This document shows, piece by piece, positions 7,914 to 17,440 of a stretch of DNA of 64,000 nt. Made by a program: the position numbers and the translations under genes. The notes below the pieces were generated by a model. It was not told the DNA's origin, ran no database searches, and saw nothing but the letters and a program-made list of their open reading frames with translations. The stretch lies in assembly GCF_023638035.1 (NCBI RefSeq), contig NZ_JAKRVX010000002.1, positions 1 through 64,000 of the forward strand, written 5' to 3'. Positions within the stretch are counted from its first letter, which is position 1. Every line of letters starts with the position of its first letter. This DNA is from Natronocalculus amylovorans (lineage in GTDB: Archaea > Halobacteriota > Halobacteria > Halobacteriales > Haloferacaceae).

Positions 7914-8900
7914 CTATTTCGCTACTTCATCGGCTTCCACACCGTAAAAAATGGTGTCGAGAACTGCTTGCACACGAGTTGCGTCTCCGAATGAGACGAG
8001 ATTCCCAGCATTGCCCGCAAGTGTTGTTACAAACTCATCAATAAGGTCGGCTGTTGTTGCACCTGGCTCTTCAGTGATAACCTGTTCATTTTCCTCGCCA
8101 GGATTTGCAACCAAGCGGCGCCATGCCTGCAGTGATATCGATCCATCAGTTCCTTCAACGGTAATACTATTTTCTTCGCTACCGGCGCAGTTACAGAGCA
8201 AGTCGATCGTTCCATAGACGTGTGCAGTCCCAGACTCATCACGGTCTCCAGCACCGAATGTGCCGACAATTGATGCTTCATATTTTTCTGGGGCAGTGTA
8301 TTCGACAGCCGCAGTAATATCGGAAATCTCACCGAACAGTTCCTGCGTTGCGAACACAAAGTGGCTCCCGACTTCACGCAGTGGACCACCCTGTTCTCGA
8401 TCGGTTAGCCATGCAACATCTTGCCACTCGCGGGGCCACGTTGGAAAGCGAAAGCGAAGGGACACACGTTTTGGGGTGCCGATCTCTCCGGCAGCAATTC
8501 GATCGCGCATCGCAATGAATCCAGGCGTGTATCGGAACGGAAAATTAATTGCAGTTGTTCGATCGCTTCCTTTGGCAAGCGCAACCAGTTCATTCCCAAT
8601 TTTTGCGTTCTCTGCGATCGGCTTTTCACAAATAACGTGTTTGTCCGCAGCAAGTGCAGCACGGACAACGCTCGCATGGTGTTTCGGTGGGACACCGACG
8701 TAGACGATATCGAGTGTGTCGATCGAAACAAGTTCGTCAACCGAAGTGACCGGCTCACAGTCGTACGTGTTTGCCATCGAGACAGCTTTGTTTTCAATCC
8801 GATCACAAACGGCCCGAATAGTAGTCTGTTCGTGTTCGTTGAACGCCTCTGCAAGACGCGATCCAATAACCCCACAACCAACAATTCCGACGGAGTACAT
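7914..8900 (-). CDS. Gfo/Idh/MocA family NAD(P)-dependent oxidoreductase
   Basis: A 328-residue protein. The N-terminal Rossmann fold has GCGVIGSRLAEA at residues 7-18, and the family's EKP motif is HVICEKPIAEN near residue 95. The C-terminal half is the GFO/IDH alpha/beta substrate domain, with REVGSHFVFATQELFG. The family oxidises sugars, inositols or related polyols, and the substrate cannot be read from the sequence. The start at ATG 8900 is preferred because residues upstream of it are not family-like. It stands alone, convergent to the histidine kinase. Confidence 0.87.
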   Translation of the reverse strand: MYSVGIVGCGVIGSRLAEAFNEHEQTTIRAVCDRIENKAVSMANTYDCEPVTSVDELVSIDTLDIVYVGVPPKHHASVVRAALAADKHVICEKPIAENAKIGNELVALAKGSDRTTAINFPFRYTPGFIAMRDRIAAGEIGTPKRVSLRFRFPTWPREWQDVAWLTDREQGGPLREVGSHFVFATQELFGEISDITAAVEYTAPEKYEASIVGTFGAGDRDESGTAHVYGTIDLLCNCAGSEENSITVEGTDGSISLQAWRRLVANPGEENEQVITEEPGATTADLIDEFVTTLAGNAGNLVSFGDATRVQAVLDTIFYGVEADEVAK

Positions 8901-9013
8901 ACATGGGTAGTAACCACGCGATCTGAAGAAGCCCTCTATTTTGCGTGCATGCACCAGTGATAATACTGTTCATACCAAATCAAGTCAGCGTCGGGAAAGC
9001 GAGGAGCTGAAGC

Positions 9014-10711
9014 TCAAAACAGTGTTGGGAACACAACGTAGACGGCGATCGTCGTCAAGATCCCGCCACCGATCAGATAGTACGCGACTGGAATAAGATT
9101 GAGCCGAATTACACGGCCAGTTGCACCGGCCATGCCGACGGTTGCAAGTGCTGCAATAACATTATGAATCGCAATCAGATTCCCGATTGCAGCACCGATC
9201 GACTGGGCCGCGATGAGGAGCGTTGTAGAGAGTCCAAGGGTTGTTCCGACTTCAAATTGGAATGCTGTGAAGGTAATGTTGCTGACGGTGATTGACCCAG
9301 CAACAAACGCCCCGACCATCCCAACGATCGGTGCGAAGAACGGATATGCAGCACCGGTCAGTGAAGCTGTTGCATCAGCAAGGACAACAATCATGCTCCC
9401 GTCAACTGGTGCCGTCCCGTGAGCTGTTGTTTCGAGCATAATCTCAACCATTGCGATGACAAAGACGAGCGCAACTGCCGGTGAGACAATCTTTCCAGCA
9501 GCCTCTTTCCAGGCGCTTGAAATCTCAGGGCGCCGCATTCCAAACAGCGGAATTGCAATGACTGCACTGAGAAGAAGCCACGTTCCAGGCACATATGCCC
9601 ACGCGATTTCACCAACAAGGCCAGTACCAAACACGTTCCACTCGATCGCCATCAGCGGCCCGTCTTCCAAGAATGCGGCGATTGGACCAATGACACGGGT
9701 TCCGATGAGCAGCACGACCAGGATAAGATATGGTGACCATGCTCGAAGCAAACTCATTGACTGCGGTTGGGTCTCAGTGCCAGTAGTAGCATCGTCGGTG
9801 CCTGGTTCGATCGTCCCAACCCAATGCGACGGCCATGACTCACGAGGCGGGAACTCCCACTCAGAGTCAGGCACAAAGTAGCCTGCTTTGAGGAGGCCGA
9901 CGACAACCGCACCACCGATCATCGCAGCAAAGATCGATGGCAGTTCCGGGCCGATAAGATATGCAGAGAGCACGTACGGAACGGCAAACAAGACACCGGA
10001 GAGAAGCGCAAGCGGTGCAACGTCAAGTGCAGGTTTGAGCGATCGGTCTTCGCCAAAGAAGTAGACAATCATTGACACAGCAACCAACGGCATCAATATC
10101 CCAAGCAGGCCGTTGAAAAGCGCAGCATACACCGCAGCCTCCGCAGAAAATTGGGAGACCGTCTGCCCAGTACCTTGTGCAATTTGTGCCTCGACAGCAT
10201 TGAGTGGTGTTTCAAACCCAACAATAACGGGCGTCCCAACAGCCCCGAATACAGTTGCAACAGCATGGCCGATCAAGGCAGCGACAACCGCAGCTAATGC
10301 AGGAAAACCAAGGGCAAGAAGCAATGGGGCAACAACTGCAGCAGGCGTTCCAAACCCAGCAACACCTTCAATAAAGGTTGCGAGGAAGAAGCCAAGCAGA
10401 ATCACTTGCACACGTCGATCGTCACTGATCTGTGCGAATCCGCTGTTGATTCGATCGACCGCACCGGAGGCCATCAGCGTATATAACAGGACAAGCGCTC
10501 CAAAGACGATCCACAGAATTTCGATCGCGGCCATAACACCCGTGATGCTCGCTGCAGCGATGTAGTTGAGCGGCATCTCCCAGACAACAAACGCGACGGC
10601 GGCGGCAGTTGCCCACGCGAGCGGCATCACACGCGAGGCAGGCCACAGCAACCCAACGAGAAGCGATACAACAATGAGTAACGGAAGGAGTGCAAACAGT
10701 GTATCAACCAT
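9014..10711 (-). CDS. lctP: L-lactate permease (LctP family)
   Basis: A 565-residue polytopic membrane protein of the usual LctP length, with about 13-14 hydrophobic segments. LctP-type features include [24 protein letters not shown] and [23 protein letters not shown] near the C-terminus. It should import L-lactate (possibly glycolate) by cation symport. A D-lactate/glycolate-type dehydrogenase lies 40 kb away in this window and could use the substrate, but the two are not an operon. Confidence 0.93.
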   Translation of the reverse strand: MVDTLFALLPLLIVVSLLVGLLWPASRVMPLAWATAAAVAFVVWEMPLNYIAAASITGVMAAIEILWIVFGALVLLYTLMASGAVDRINSGFAQISDDRRVQVILLGFFLATFIEGVAGFGTPAAVVAPLLLALGFPALAAVVAALIGHAVATVFGAVGTPVIVGFETPLNAVEAQIAQGTGQTVSQFSAEAAVYAALFNGLLGILMPLVAVSMIVYFFGEDRSLKPALDVAPLALLSGVLFAVPYVLSAYLIGPELPSIFAAMIGGAVVVGLLKAGYFVPDSEWEFPPRESWPSHWVGTIEPGTDDATTGTETQPQSMSLLRAWSPYLILVVLLIGTRVIGPIAAFLEDGPLMAIEWNVFGTGLVGEIAWAYVPGTWLLLSAVIAIPLFGMRRPEISSAWKEAAGKIVSPAVALVFVIAMVEIMLETTAHGTAPVDGSMIVVLADATASLTGAAYPFFAPIVGMVGAFVAGSITVSNITFTAFQFEVGTTLGLSTTLLIAAQSIGAAIGNLIAIHNVIAALATVGMAGATGRVIRLNLIPVAYYLIGGGILTTIAVYVVFPTLF

Positions 10712-10826
10712 TGTGTGTCACACGAGTGATGGAGTAATTGAATAGCGGGATGTTCATTAGTTTCGCATCATTGTTTGTTGCTTATATTTATCACGATTGC
10801 TGCGTGAAAAAATGTGTGGAAAATAA

Positions 10827-11846
10827 TTATAATCCAACCACGTCTGCAATCAATTCGTGCGATCGGAGCCCATCAGCATGATCACCAACCGCGTGTTGGA
10901 TCATAACCTCATCCGCCCCTACTCGATCGGCAAGTTGGGTAATCAGTTTCTGAACTGTGTCAGGGCTGCCTGAGATCGATCGAGGCCACTCATCAGCGGC
11001 TAGCGTTGCAGGCGTTGGTTTGGGAATCCCGCCAAGTTCATCAATTGCAGTCTCGACGGTTGGCGTCGTCCCAATCACACCGCGTTGCATCCGTTTGTAT
11101 GTTGCTTCCGCAACCGATCGAAGTTCCGCAGCCGCCTCGTCAGTCTCAGCACAGATTGCGTTGAGCGCAACCATCGAATACGGTTTAGAAAGTCCACCGG
11201 GGAGCGTCGATGGCTCAAACTCTCGGCGGTAGGTCTCAAATGCGTGTGTTGCAAACTGTGGCCGGATGAAGGCTGCAAAGCAGAACCGAAGGCCGAGAGC
11301 GGCTGCAATTTTAGCGCTTGCCGAGCTTGATCCGAGTACCCACGGAACCGGTGCGTTGTCGTCCGATCGAGGGACGGAAAGGCCACTATACGGATGGCCG
11401 TCTGGGAACTCGTGATGGAGATGGTTGAGTACGGCTTTGATTTTCTCGCTGTGTTCTTCGTCAGGATTTGAGACATATCGCTGTGTCTCAAGCGCTTGAT
11501 CCACTGCCTCCGAACCGTTTGCTCTGCCGAGTCCGGCATCAATACGACCGGGTGCAAGTCCATCAAGCGTCCCAAGCACTTCGGCAACTTTGAACGCACT
11601 ATAGTTGTTTAGCAGAATGGCTCCGGATCCGAGTCTGATTGAGTCAGTCTTTGCTGCAAGATGCCCAAGCAGCACCTCTGGGGTTGTTCCCGCAAGGATA
11701 TTCCCCATCCCATGGTGTTCTGCAACCCAAAATCTGGAGTAGCCAAGTTCCTCTGCTTGTTGTGCAGCGGTAACCGTATTCTTGAACGCGTCCGTTGCGG
11801 TTTGACCAGCGGGAACCGGAGAAAGATCGACGATAGAGAGATCCAT
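10827..11846 (-). CDS. LLM-class flavin-dependent oxidoreductase
   Basis: A 339-residue luciferase-like monooxygenase-fold protein. The start MDLSIVDLSPVPAGQ is the usual beginning of the MsnO8-like subgroup. Other family signatures are RFWVAEHHGMGNILAGTTPEVLLGHLA, RLGSGAILLNNYSAFKVAE and RIDAGLGRANGS. It should bind FMN, or F420 given that the genome makes it, and oxidise an unknown substrate. The ATG at 11846 was chosen over an upstream start at 11885 because homologues begin at MDLSIVDL. Monocistronic. Confidence 0.88.
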   Translation of the reverse strand: MDLSIVDLSPVPAGQTATDAFKNTVTAAQQAEELGYSRFWVAEHHGMGNILAGTTPEVLLGHLAAKTDSIRLGSGAILLNNYSAFKVAEVLGTLDGLAPGRIDAGLGRANGSEAVDQALETQRYVSNPDEEHSEKIKAVLNHLHHEFPDGHPYSGLSVPRSDDNAPVPWVLGSSSASAKIAAALGLRFCFAAFIRPQFATHAFETYRREFEPSTLPGGLSKPYSMVALNAICAETDEAAAELRSVAEATYKRMQRGVIGTTPTVETAIDELGGIPKPTPATLAADEWPRSISGSPDTVQKLITQLADRVGADEVMIQHAVGDHADGLRSHELIADVVGL

Positions 11847-11969
11847 AACACAGGTTTGTCTTTGAGAAAAATAACCATTCGGCAAGCAGTGAATACCGAT
11901 CGATCAGTGCTACTGAAATCTATTACAGAAAATCTTGATGTGTCTGTCGATCAGATATAAAGATGCAAT

Positions 11970-12572
11970 ATGAGCGACTACGAACTTGATCCACTACCAT
12001 ATGACTACGACGCACTTGAACCACACCTCTCCGAGCAGGTGCTTACGTGGCACCACGACACGCACCATCAGAGCTACGTGAACGGCTGGAACAGTGCCGA
12101 AGAGACCCTCGAAGCAAACCGTGACGCAGGCGACTTTGGTTCATCCGCCGGTGCGATCCGATCGGTAACGCACAACTCTTCAGGACACATTCTACACGAT
12201 CTGTTCTGGCAGAACATGTCCCCAGAGGGCGGCGACGAGCCAGAGGGTGCACTCGCAGACCGAATTGCGGAGGATTTCGGCTCGTATGACGCCTGGAAAG
12301 GCGAGTTCGAAGCCGCAGCCAGTGGTGCATCCGGCTGGGCGCTCTTGGTGTACGATACGTTCTCGAACCAGCTTCGAAACGTCGTCGTTGACAAACACGA
12401 CCAAGGTGCAATCTGGGGCGGTCACCCAATTCTCGCACTCGACGTCTGGGAGCACTCCTACTACCACGACTACGGCCCAGCACGTGGCGACTTCGTTGAA
12501 GCATTCTTCAACGTCGTCGACTGGAACGAACCAGCAGCACGCTACGAACAGGCCGTCGAACTCTTCGAGTAG
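11970..12572 (+). CDS. sod: Superoxide dismutase (Mn/Fe)
   Basis: A 200-residue Mn/Fe superoxide dismutase. Metal ligands are visible: His28 in LTWHHDTHHQSYV, the second His in HNSSGHILHDLFWQNM, and Asp and His in ALDVWEHSYYHDYG. The signature DVWEHSYY is complete and the length is normal. It removes cytoplasmic superoxide. Codons are strongly C-ending, as expected for a highly expressed gene. A TATA-like AGATATAAAG lies only about 10 nt upstream of the ATG, so the true promoter element may be further upstream. Confidence 0.96.
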   Translation: MSDYELDPLPYDYDALEPHLSEQVLTWHHDTHHQSYVNGWNSAEETLEANRDAGDFGSSAGAIRSVTHNSSGHILHDLFWQNMSPEGGDEPEGALADRIAEDFGSYDAWKGEFEAAASGASGWALLVYDTFSNQLRNVVVDKHDQGAIWGGHPILALDVWEHSYYHDYGPARGDFVEAFFNVVDWNEPAARYEQAVELFE

Positions 12573-12629
12573 ACACGAGTCTCTCCGATCTGTATTTTTT
12601 GCAGCACTAATAGAAACCAACAGCGGCGA

Positions 12630-13052
12630 TCAGGAGTCTACGGTAGGATGCAGTTGATCGATCGTACCGGACGTTACTGTTTCAGTCAGGAGTTGTGTCA
12701 GTTTGCGGTAGTTGTAGCCATCATCGTTCGGATCAAAACTGATTAGCAATCCGATCCGATCGTCGCGTGGGCCAACAAACACTCGGTACTGCTCAAATTC
12801 CGACATCCCACGGACAGTAAACTCATACTCCGTATAGTAGAGAGCCTCATAGGTATCGTGGGTGATGTAGTCATATCGTTCTGCATCAATAAACCGTTCA
12901 ACAGAAACTGCCTCAATCTGTTCGTGTACATCTGGCCGAACAAACAGTGACTCCTCCGTTTCTGCATCAAACGTCCATACATCTCGAAGTGCGTCTCCGG
13001 CAAATGATTCACACAGTGAAACAACCTTCAACTTCAACTCCGACATCGTCAT
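12630..13052 (-). CDS. Conserved-type haloarchaeal protein, unknown function
   Basis: About 140 residues, acidic and soluble, with no transmembrane segment. The pattern is alternating: N-terminal helix, central SLFVRPDVHEQI, YEALYYTEYEFTVRGMSEFEQYRVFVG, then ILLISFD-type strand and a C-terminal helix. This looks like a small ligand- or nucleic-acid-binding alpha/beta domain. The start is taken at 13052 (MTMSEL) because a TATA-like TTTACTTAT lies further upstream; ATG 13046 is an alternative. Family not securely recognised. Confidence 0.7.
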   Translation of the reverse strand: MTMSELKLKVVSLCESFAGDALRDVWTFDAETEESLFVRPDVHEQIEAVSVERFIDAERYDYITHDTYEALYYTEYEFTVRGMSEFEQYRVFVGPRDDRIGLLISFDPNDDGYNYRKLTQLLTETVTSGTIDQLHPTVDS

Positions 13053-13160
13053 TGTGATTGACACGCATACTCGATCAGATATGAATCTATCGACATTCAT
13101 AAGTAAACTCGCAGTTTCACCGATCTAATCGTCACTATTTACGCGATCGATCGCCAATCG

Positions 13161-13445
13161 ATGGATATGCCACGACCAAAATCGGACTTTGAGTCGCTCT
13201 ATCCATGTGATTTCTACACACCTGAAGAGTTACTCGAAAATGAACAGATGTACACCGTCTATGAGATTGCACGGCTCTTGCAGGGACTCGATCCGGATGC
13301 GTCGATCGACGAAGGTGTCGAGGATATCCTCCTAGATTGGGCAATTCCGTGGATTATGCGAAACGCAGACGAGTTGCTCATTGCAGAGCCACCAACTGAG
13401 GAGGAGCCCGGATACTACGGCCTGAAAACCGAGACCGACGAGTGA
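13161..13445 (+). CDS. DUF5827 family haloarchaeal protein
   Basis: A 94-residue acidic protein. Its YPCDFYTPEELLENEQMYTV opening and DEPGYYGLK-like C-terminus match my memory of the haloarchaea-specific DUF5827 family, whose function is unknown. Its stop is one base before the start of the P-loop ATPase gene, so the two are very likely co-transcribed and coupled. Start at 13161, or at ATG 13167. Confidence 0.8.
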   Translation: MDMPRPKSDFESLYPCDFYTPEELLENEQMYTVYEIARLLQGLDPDASIDEGVEDILLDWAIPWIMRNADELLIAEPPTEEEPGYYGLKTETDE

Positions 13446-13446
13446 A

Positions 13447-14274
13447 ATGAAGCTGCTTGTTGCAGGGAGTGCTCGTGTTGATGCCGGAAAGACCACGTTC
13501 TCAGCGGGACTTATTGACTCGATCGAGGATGCAGTGGGGTTCAAACCACGGGCAGGAAACGACTACTGGTTCGATCACGACGACGTACAGCGATCGATCG
13601 GTGAGGGGCGACTCTATGGAAAAGACGTTCACACACTGACTGCGGTCAGCGCGACACCCGAGCCCGAAGAGTTGCAGAATCCGGTCCATCGGCTGTGGCG
13701 GCCAACGCCGGACAGACGAGGGTTACTCGGTGAGAACGGTCGGACGTTCCTCGTCGATCGGGTTCGGACAGCCGATGGCGATCGGTTTATTATGAATGGT
13801 GATGCGGAAGATGCAGGGTTGGTCCCCGACGCAGTATACGAATCACTGCCACTATCCAATGCACCGCGTGTACGATCGATTCCGGAATTTAACGAGCTAA
13901 TGGCCGAACTGTATGTTCCGGCGTTCGATCGCGTTGAGTCCCAAATCAACGAAACAGACCCCGTTGTTGTTGAATCGTACGGCGATATCGCAACCCCAGT
14001 TCAGTCGATCGATTTTGATGCAGTTGCCGTTGTTGAACCAACCAGAGCGCGAATCTACGCTGGCGACCGATACGAGACGGCTCGATCGGTTGCGAGCGGC
14101 AGTGCACAGGAAGGACAGTTAGAAGAGCGGGTCGATCGAGTCCTTGAGTTTATTGAACCGCTGTCGGTGCACGAATTGCCAGCACTCACAAGCAGCATGC
14201 GGGCGGACCCAGAAGCGATCGCAACCGCGTACGAAGATGCATACAGTGGGCTTCTCACAGCTGCCCAGTCGTAA
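13447..14274 (+). CDS. P-loop ATPase, haloarchaeal type
   Basis: A 275-residue protein beginning with a Walker A-like loop in LLVAGSARVDAGKTTFSAGL, of the kind found in SIMIBI/dethiobiotin-synthetase-like NTPases. Later blocks include VVVESYGDIATPVQSIDFDAVAVVEP, probably the Walker B/switch area. It follows the DUF5827 gene with 1 bp between stop and start, which suggests a joint function. No partner enzyme was identified. Role unknown. Confidence 0.8.
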   Translation: MKLLVAGSARVDAGKTTFSAGLIDSIEDAVGFKPRAGNDYWFDHDDVQRSIGEGRLYGKDVHTLTAVSATPEPEELQNPVHRLWRPTPDRRGLLGENGRTFLVDRVRTADGDRFIMNGDAEDAGLVPDAVYESLPLSNAPRVRSIPEFNELMAELYVPAFDRVESQINETDPVVVESYGDIATPVQSIDFDAVAVVEPTRARIYAGDRYETARSVASGSAQEGQLEERVDRVLEFIEPLSVHELPALTSSMRADPEAIATAYEDAYSGLLTAAQS

Positions 14275-14280
14275 CGATCG

Positions 14281-14862
14281 CTATCGTCTCGCCATCTGTC
14301 CAGCGAGTTCGATGTGTGCGTATGGATCTGTCAGTACACTTTGTCCATGTCCGACATGCATCTCCGAAAGGTCCGGAGAGACCACAGTACAGAGTCGATC
14401 AATGCTCTCGATCAACCGCGCTCGATCGCCCTCTTCGAGATCGGTTCGACCGAACGATCCGTTTTGAAACACAAGGTCACCAGCGAAGAGAATCCCGGGC
14501 TCGGCAGCATACAAACAGAGATGGTCGTTTTTGTGCCCTGGTGTGTGGAATGCACGGTAGCTATGTGATCCGATTGTAAGCCTTTCTTCGTCTGCGATTG
14601 GATTGTCGGTTGCTGACTGGCCAGTATCAGAGCCCCACGTCTCAACGTCGAATGCAGTTTTGACCGCCTTGACATTCCCAATATGGTCCGGATGAGTGTG
14701 CGTGAGGACGATCGCATCAAGTGAGTCCGTTCGATCTTCAATTCGTGAGACGATATCAAAGTTCGCGCCTGTATCAACGAGGACGGTCCGATCGCCCTGT
14801 ACCAAGAACGCATTTGCTGTGAATGCCTGGACACCTGCGGCGAGATTGTGTATTGGGGCCAT
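14281..14862 (-). CDS. MBL-fold metallo-hydrolase (glyoxalase II-like)
   Basis: A 193-residue metallo-beta-lactamase-fold hydrolase. The metal motif is LTHTHPDHIGN (HxHxDH), with further ligands in HTPGHKNDHLCLY and ILFAGDLVFQNGS, and a terminal MHVGHGQ. The fold binds two metal ions and usually cleaves thioesters or phosphoesters. The small size suggests a glyoxalase II-like thioesterase, but the substrate is unknown. It is convergent with the ATPase gene (6 bp apart). Confidence 0.9.
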   Translation of the reverse strand: MAPIHNLAAGVQAFTANAFLVQGDRTVLVDTGANFDIVSRIEDRTDSLDAIVLTHTHPDHIGNVKAVKTAFDVETWGSDTGQSATDNPIADEERLTIGSHSYRAFHTPGHKNDHLCLYAAEPGILFAGDLVFQNGSFGRTDLEEGDRARLIESIDRLCTVVSPDLSEMHVGHGQSVLTDPYAHIELAGQMARR

Positions 14863-14956
14863 TGTGAATTCACAGGTGCCACGCCGTCATGTACGCTTGG
14901 ATTCGAAAAACACCAACATTTAGATTTCCCTCTCGAATACACAGGTAGACAATTCC

Positions 14957-15967
14957 ATGCGCCAATATCTGGATCTCATCGACAACGTCCTCACTGATGC
15001 GACGTACAAGCCGAATCGGACCGGGGTTGACACGTTGTCATCATTTAGTCAACACTACCGGATCGATCTCCAGCAGGGATTCCCACTACTAACGACAAAA
15101 GATCTCTCGGGATTCCGCTGGAACTCACTCATCCACGAGTTTCTCTGGTATCTCTCCGGTGACGAGCACATCCGATCGCTGCAAAAAGAGACGAGCATCT
15201 GGGATGCGTGGGCGGATGACGATGGACGACTAGATACCGCATACGGCCGGTTCTGGCGGCGGTATCCGCTTCCGAAGGATGACCATCGGTTCGAGGGTGA
15301 AACGTGGCCCGATGAGTCACACCGATGGTGCAATTCGGACGGGACATTTGACCAGCTACAGTACGTTATTGATACGCTCAAGGAGAATCCACACTCTCGC
15401 CGACTTGTTGTGAACGCATGGCATCCAGCGAATGCAACGGTGTCAACGCTCCCACCGTGTCACTATACATTTGTATGTAATGTCCAAGGCGATCGGCTCA
15501 ACTGCCATCTCACGCAGCGATCGGGAGACACCGCACTCGGGATTCCGTTCAATATTGCGGCATACTCGTTGCTGACACATGTGATTGCACAAGAGACCGG
15601 ATTTGAGGTTGGAACGTTTGGGCATACGATCGTCGATGCACACATTTACTGTGGCACCGGAGCGCGAGGCCAATGGTATGGAGACAATCTTGAGGAGCTT
15701 CGATCCCGTGTTACCGCTGTAGACGCACCCGAAGAGTATGTCGAGGTTCGGGATTGGCTACGCGAGGAGGTTCCAGCTGGGGAGACAGATCCACGGGGCA
15801 AGCCATACGATCACGTCCCAAACCTCCTCTTGCAGTGTTCAAGAGCACCGCGCGATCGACCAACGATTGAGATTGAGGATGTCCCGCTCTCGGATCTGAC
15901 ATTCGATAGTATTCAGCTTCGATCGTATGATTCCGCCGCGGGACTTGATTTCGGTGTTGCAGAATAA
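14957..15967 (+). CDS. thyA: Thymidylate synthase (ThyA type)
   Basis: A 336-residue folate-dependent thymidylate synthase converting dUMP to dTMP. The catalytic cysteine is Cys168 in LPPCHYTF. The phosphate-binding arginines are in SRRLVVNAWHP, and QRSGDTALGIPFNIAAYSLL is the dUMP/folate signature. It is longer than bacterial ThyA because of an insert near residues 85-130, as in haloarchaeal enzymes (Haloferax hts). Its stop is followed immediately by the folA start, forming a thymidylate-cycle operon as in Haloferax (hts-hdrB). Confidence 0.96.
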   Translation: MRQYLDLIDNVLTDATYKPNRTGVDTLSSFSQHYRIDLQQGFPLLTTKDLSGFRWNSLIHEFLWYLSGDEHIRSLQKETSIWDAWADDDGRLDTAYGRFWRRYPLPKDDHRFEGETWPDESHRWCNSDGTFDQLQYVIDTLKENPHSRRLVVNAWHPANATVSTLPPCHYTFVCNVQGDRLNCHLTQRSGDTALGIPFNIAAYSLLTHVIAQETGFEVGTFGHTIVDAHIYCGTGARGQWYGDNLEELRSRVTAVDAPEEYVEVRDWLREEVPAGETDPRGKPYDHVPNLLLQCSRAPRDRPTIEIEDVPLSDLTFDSIQLRSYDSAAGLDFGVAE

Positions 15968-16483
15968 ATGAGCAACACAGAGACACAGCCAGAGATTGCA
16001 CTCATTGCTGCCGTTGCAGAAAACGGTGTCATCGGTGCAGACAACGAGATGCCATGGCATCTCCCCGAAGATCTCACACATTTCAAACAGACCACAATGG
16101 GCCATCCGGTGATTATGGGGCGAAAAACCTACGAGAGCATCACGTCTGCGATCAATGGGCCACTCCCAGGTCGGACAAACATTGTGTTGAGCCGAAGCGA
16201 TCCAACAGTGCATGACGGTGTGATTGTTGTTGACGGTATCTCTACGGCGATCGATGTGGCGAGAGAGCATGATGACGATCGGATCTTCGTCATCGGTGGG
16301 GCTACGGTCTACGAGCAGTTCTTACCGCACGCCGATCGACTCGTATTGACCGAACTCGAAACAGCCTATGACGGTGACACGACATTCCCGACATGGGACC
16401 ATACTGTGTGGGTCGAAGCCGATCGTGACGATCGAGACGGCTTCTCATTTGTTGAGTACGTTCGAAAAAATACCGAGACGTAA
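15968..16483 (+). CDS. folA: Dihydrofolate reductase
   Basis: A 171-residue DHFR that regenerates tetrahydrofolate from the dihydrofolate made by ThyA. Conserved elements are ALIAAVAENGVIGADNEMPWHLPEDL (substrate and Met20 loop), GHPVIMGRKTYESI (NADPH site) and IFVIGGATVYEQFL. The ATG directly abuts the thyA stop, so translation is likely coupled. Normal length for haloarchaeal HdrA/HdrB enzymes. Confidence 0.96.
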   Translation: MSNTETQPEIALIAAVAENGVIGADNEMPWHLPEDLTHFKQTTMGHPVIMGRKTYESITSAINGPLPGRTNIVLSRSDPTVHDGVIVVDGISTAIDVAREHDDDRIFVIGGATVYEQFLPHADRLVLTELETAYDGDTTFPTWDHTVWVEADRDDRDGFSFVEYVRKNTET

Positions 16484-16544
16484 GTAGAGACAAAAAAGGA
16501 AGGGAAGGGATACGTTCACACGTTTGCGGGACATATGGTATGTA

Positions 16545-17114
16545 ATGAGTACGGGACTTTCCCACACAGAGCACGCAACCGTGTTGTTGGACGTTGATGG
16601 CACACTGTGTGACAATACGCCACGATTACTTGAGTACACAGAGGCGGAGTATGGTGTTTCGTTGACGCGAGCAGATATTACGGAATGGTCATATCAGATT
16701 GATGCGATTGATCGCCATATTGGCGAACTCATTGATGAGGCACTCACGACGAAGCCAGAGTGGTTCTTGTTAGGAATGGACCCGATCGATGGGGCAAAAG
16801 ATGCGGCTGGCTGGTTCCAAGCACAGGGCCATACAGTCAAGATAGCAACGCATCGGCCAGCGACAACACATGACGTAACCGAACAGTGGCTCTCAGAACA
16901 TGGCATACCATACGACGAGATTATTCAGGATGTGCCGCGAAACAAAGGGTTGCTTGACGGCGACTTACTTGTCGATGATTATCACCTGAACGTCCAAAAT
17001 GCGATTGAGGAGGGAATGGCAGGCGGCTTGTTCAAACAGCCATACAGCGACCCGACTGCATGTGATGGCGCAGTTGTCGCCGATCGCTGGGATGAGATGC
17101 TGTCGCGACTCTAG
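16545..17114 (+). CDS. HAD-superfamily 5'-nucleotidase, NT5C type
   Basis: A 189-residue HAD phosphatase. Motif I is VLLDVDGTLCDNTP (nucleophile Asp plus acid/base Asp), motif II is probably KIATHRPAT, and motif III/IV is LLVDDYHLNVQNA. This pattern fits the deoxyribonucleotidase (NT5C) group, which dephosphorylates nucleoside monophosphates. It sits 61 bp after folA, in line with nucleotide metabolism. The start is chosen at ATG 16545 (MSTGLSHTEH); an in-frame ATG at 16524 would add 7 unlikely residues. Confidence 0.82.
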   Translation: MSTGLSHTEHATVLLDVDGTLCDNTPRLLEYTEAEYGVSLTRADITEWSYQIDAIDRHIGELIDEALTTKPEWFLLGMDPIDGAKDAAGWFQAQGHTVKIATHRPATTHDVTEQWLSEHGIPYDEIIQDVPRNKGLLDGDLLVDDYHLNVQNAIEEGMAGGLFKQPYSDPTACDGAVVADRWDEMLSRL

Positions 17115-17164
17115 CAGGAGCGGTCGCCCAAACAGTTATCATCCTCTTTGCTAACAATATGGAT

Positions 17165-17353
17165 ATGAGTAAGGCACAATTTGAACTGTATACCGACGCA
17201 GAAGACAAGTTCCGCTGGCGGTTGGTCCATCAGAATGGAAATATCATTGCTGACAGCGGTGAGGGGTATGCCTCAAAACAGAAGGCAGAACAAGGCATCA
17301 AAAGCGTCAAACAGAATGCGCCGGATGCATCGATCGTCGAAACAGATAATTAA
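17165..17353 (+). CDS. DUF1508/HVO_2922-type small protein
   Basis: A 62-64 residue protein of the YegP/DUF1508 type. The pattern is FELYTDAEDKFRWRLVHQNGNIIADSGEGYASKQKAEQGIKSV, where a small beta-hairpin unit and GYxSKxxAExGI are diagnostic. It is a single copy of the motif, as in Haloferax HVO_2922. Function unknown; homologues are linked to stress. The ATG at 17159 is an alternative start. Confidence 0.88.
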   Translation: MSKAQFELYTDAEDKFRWRLVHQNGNIIADSGEGYASKQKAEQGIKSVKQNAPDASIVETDN

Positions 17354-17374
17354 CCCGCTTAACAAGGGTTTTTC
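17352..17374 (+). terminator. Probable terminator after the DUF1508 gene
   Basis: A short inverted repeat (AACCC at 17352-17356, GGGTT at 17366-17370) is directly followed by a run of T. It overlaps the stop region of the DUF1508 gene and lies 67 bp before the proteasome gene. Only the sequence pattern supports it. Confidence 0.35.
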
Positions 17375-17440
17375 CCACAGGGGTTCATATACCGTACTGA
17401 TGAATCAGTTCGCAGTCGGTCAGTTGTTCGGAGGGACCCA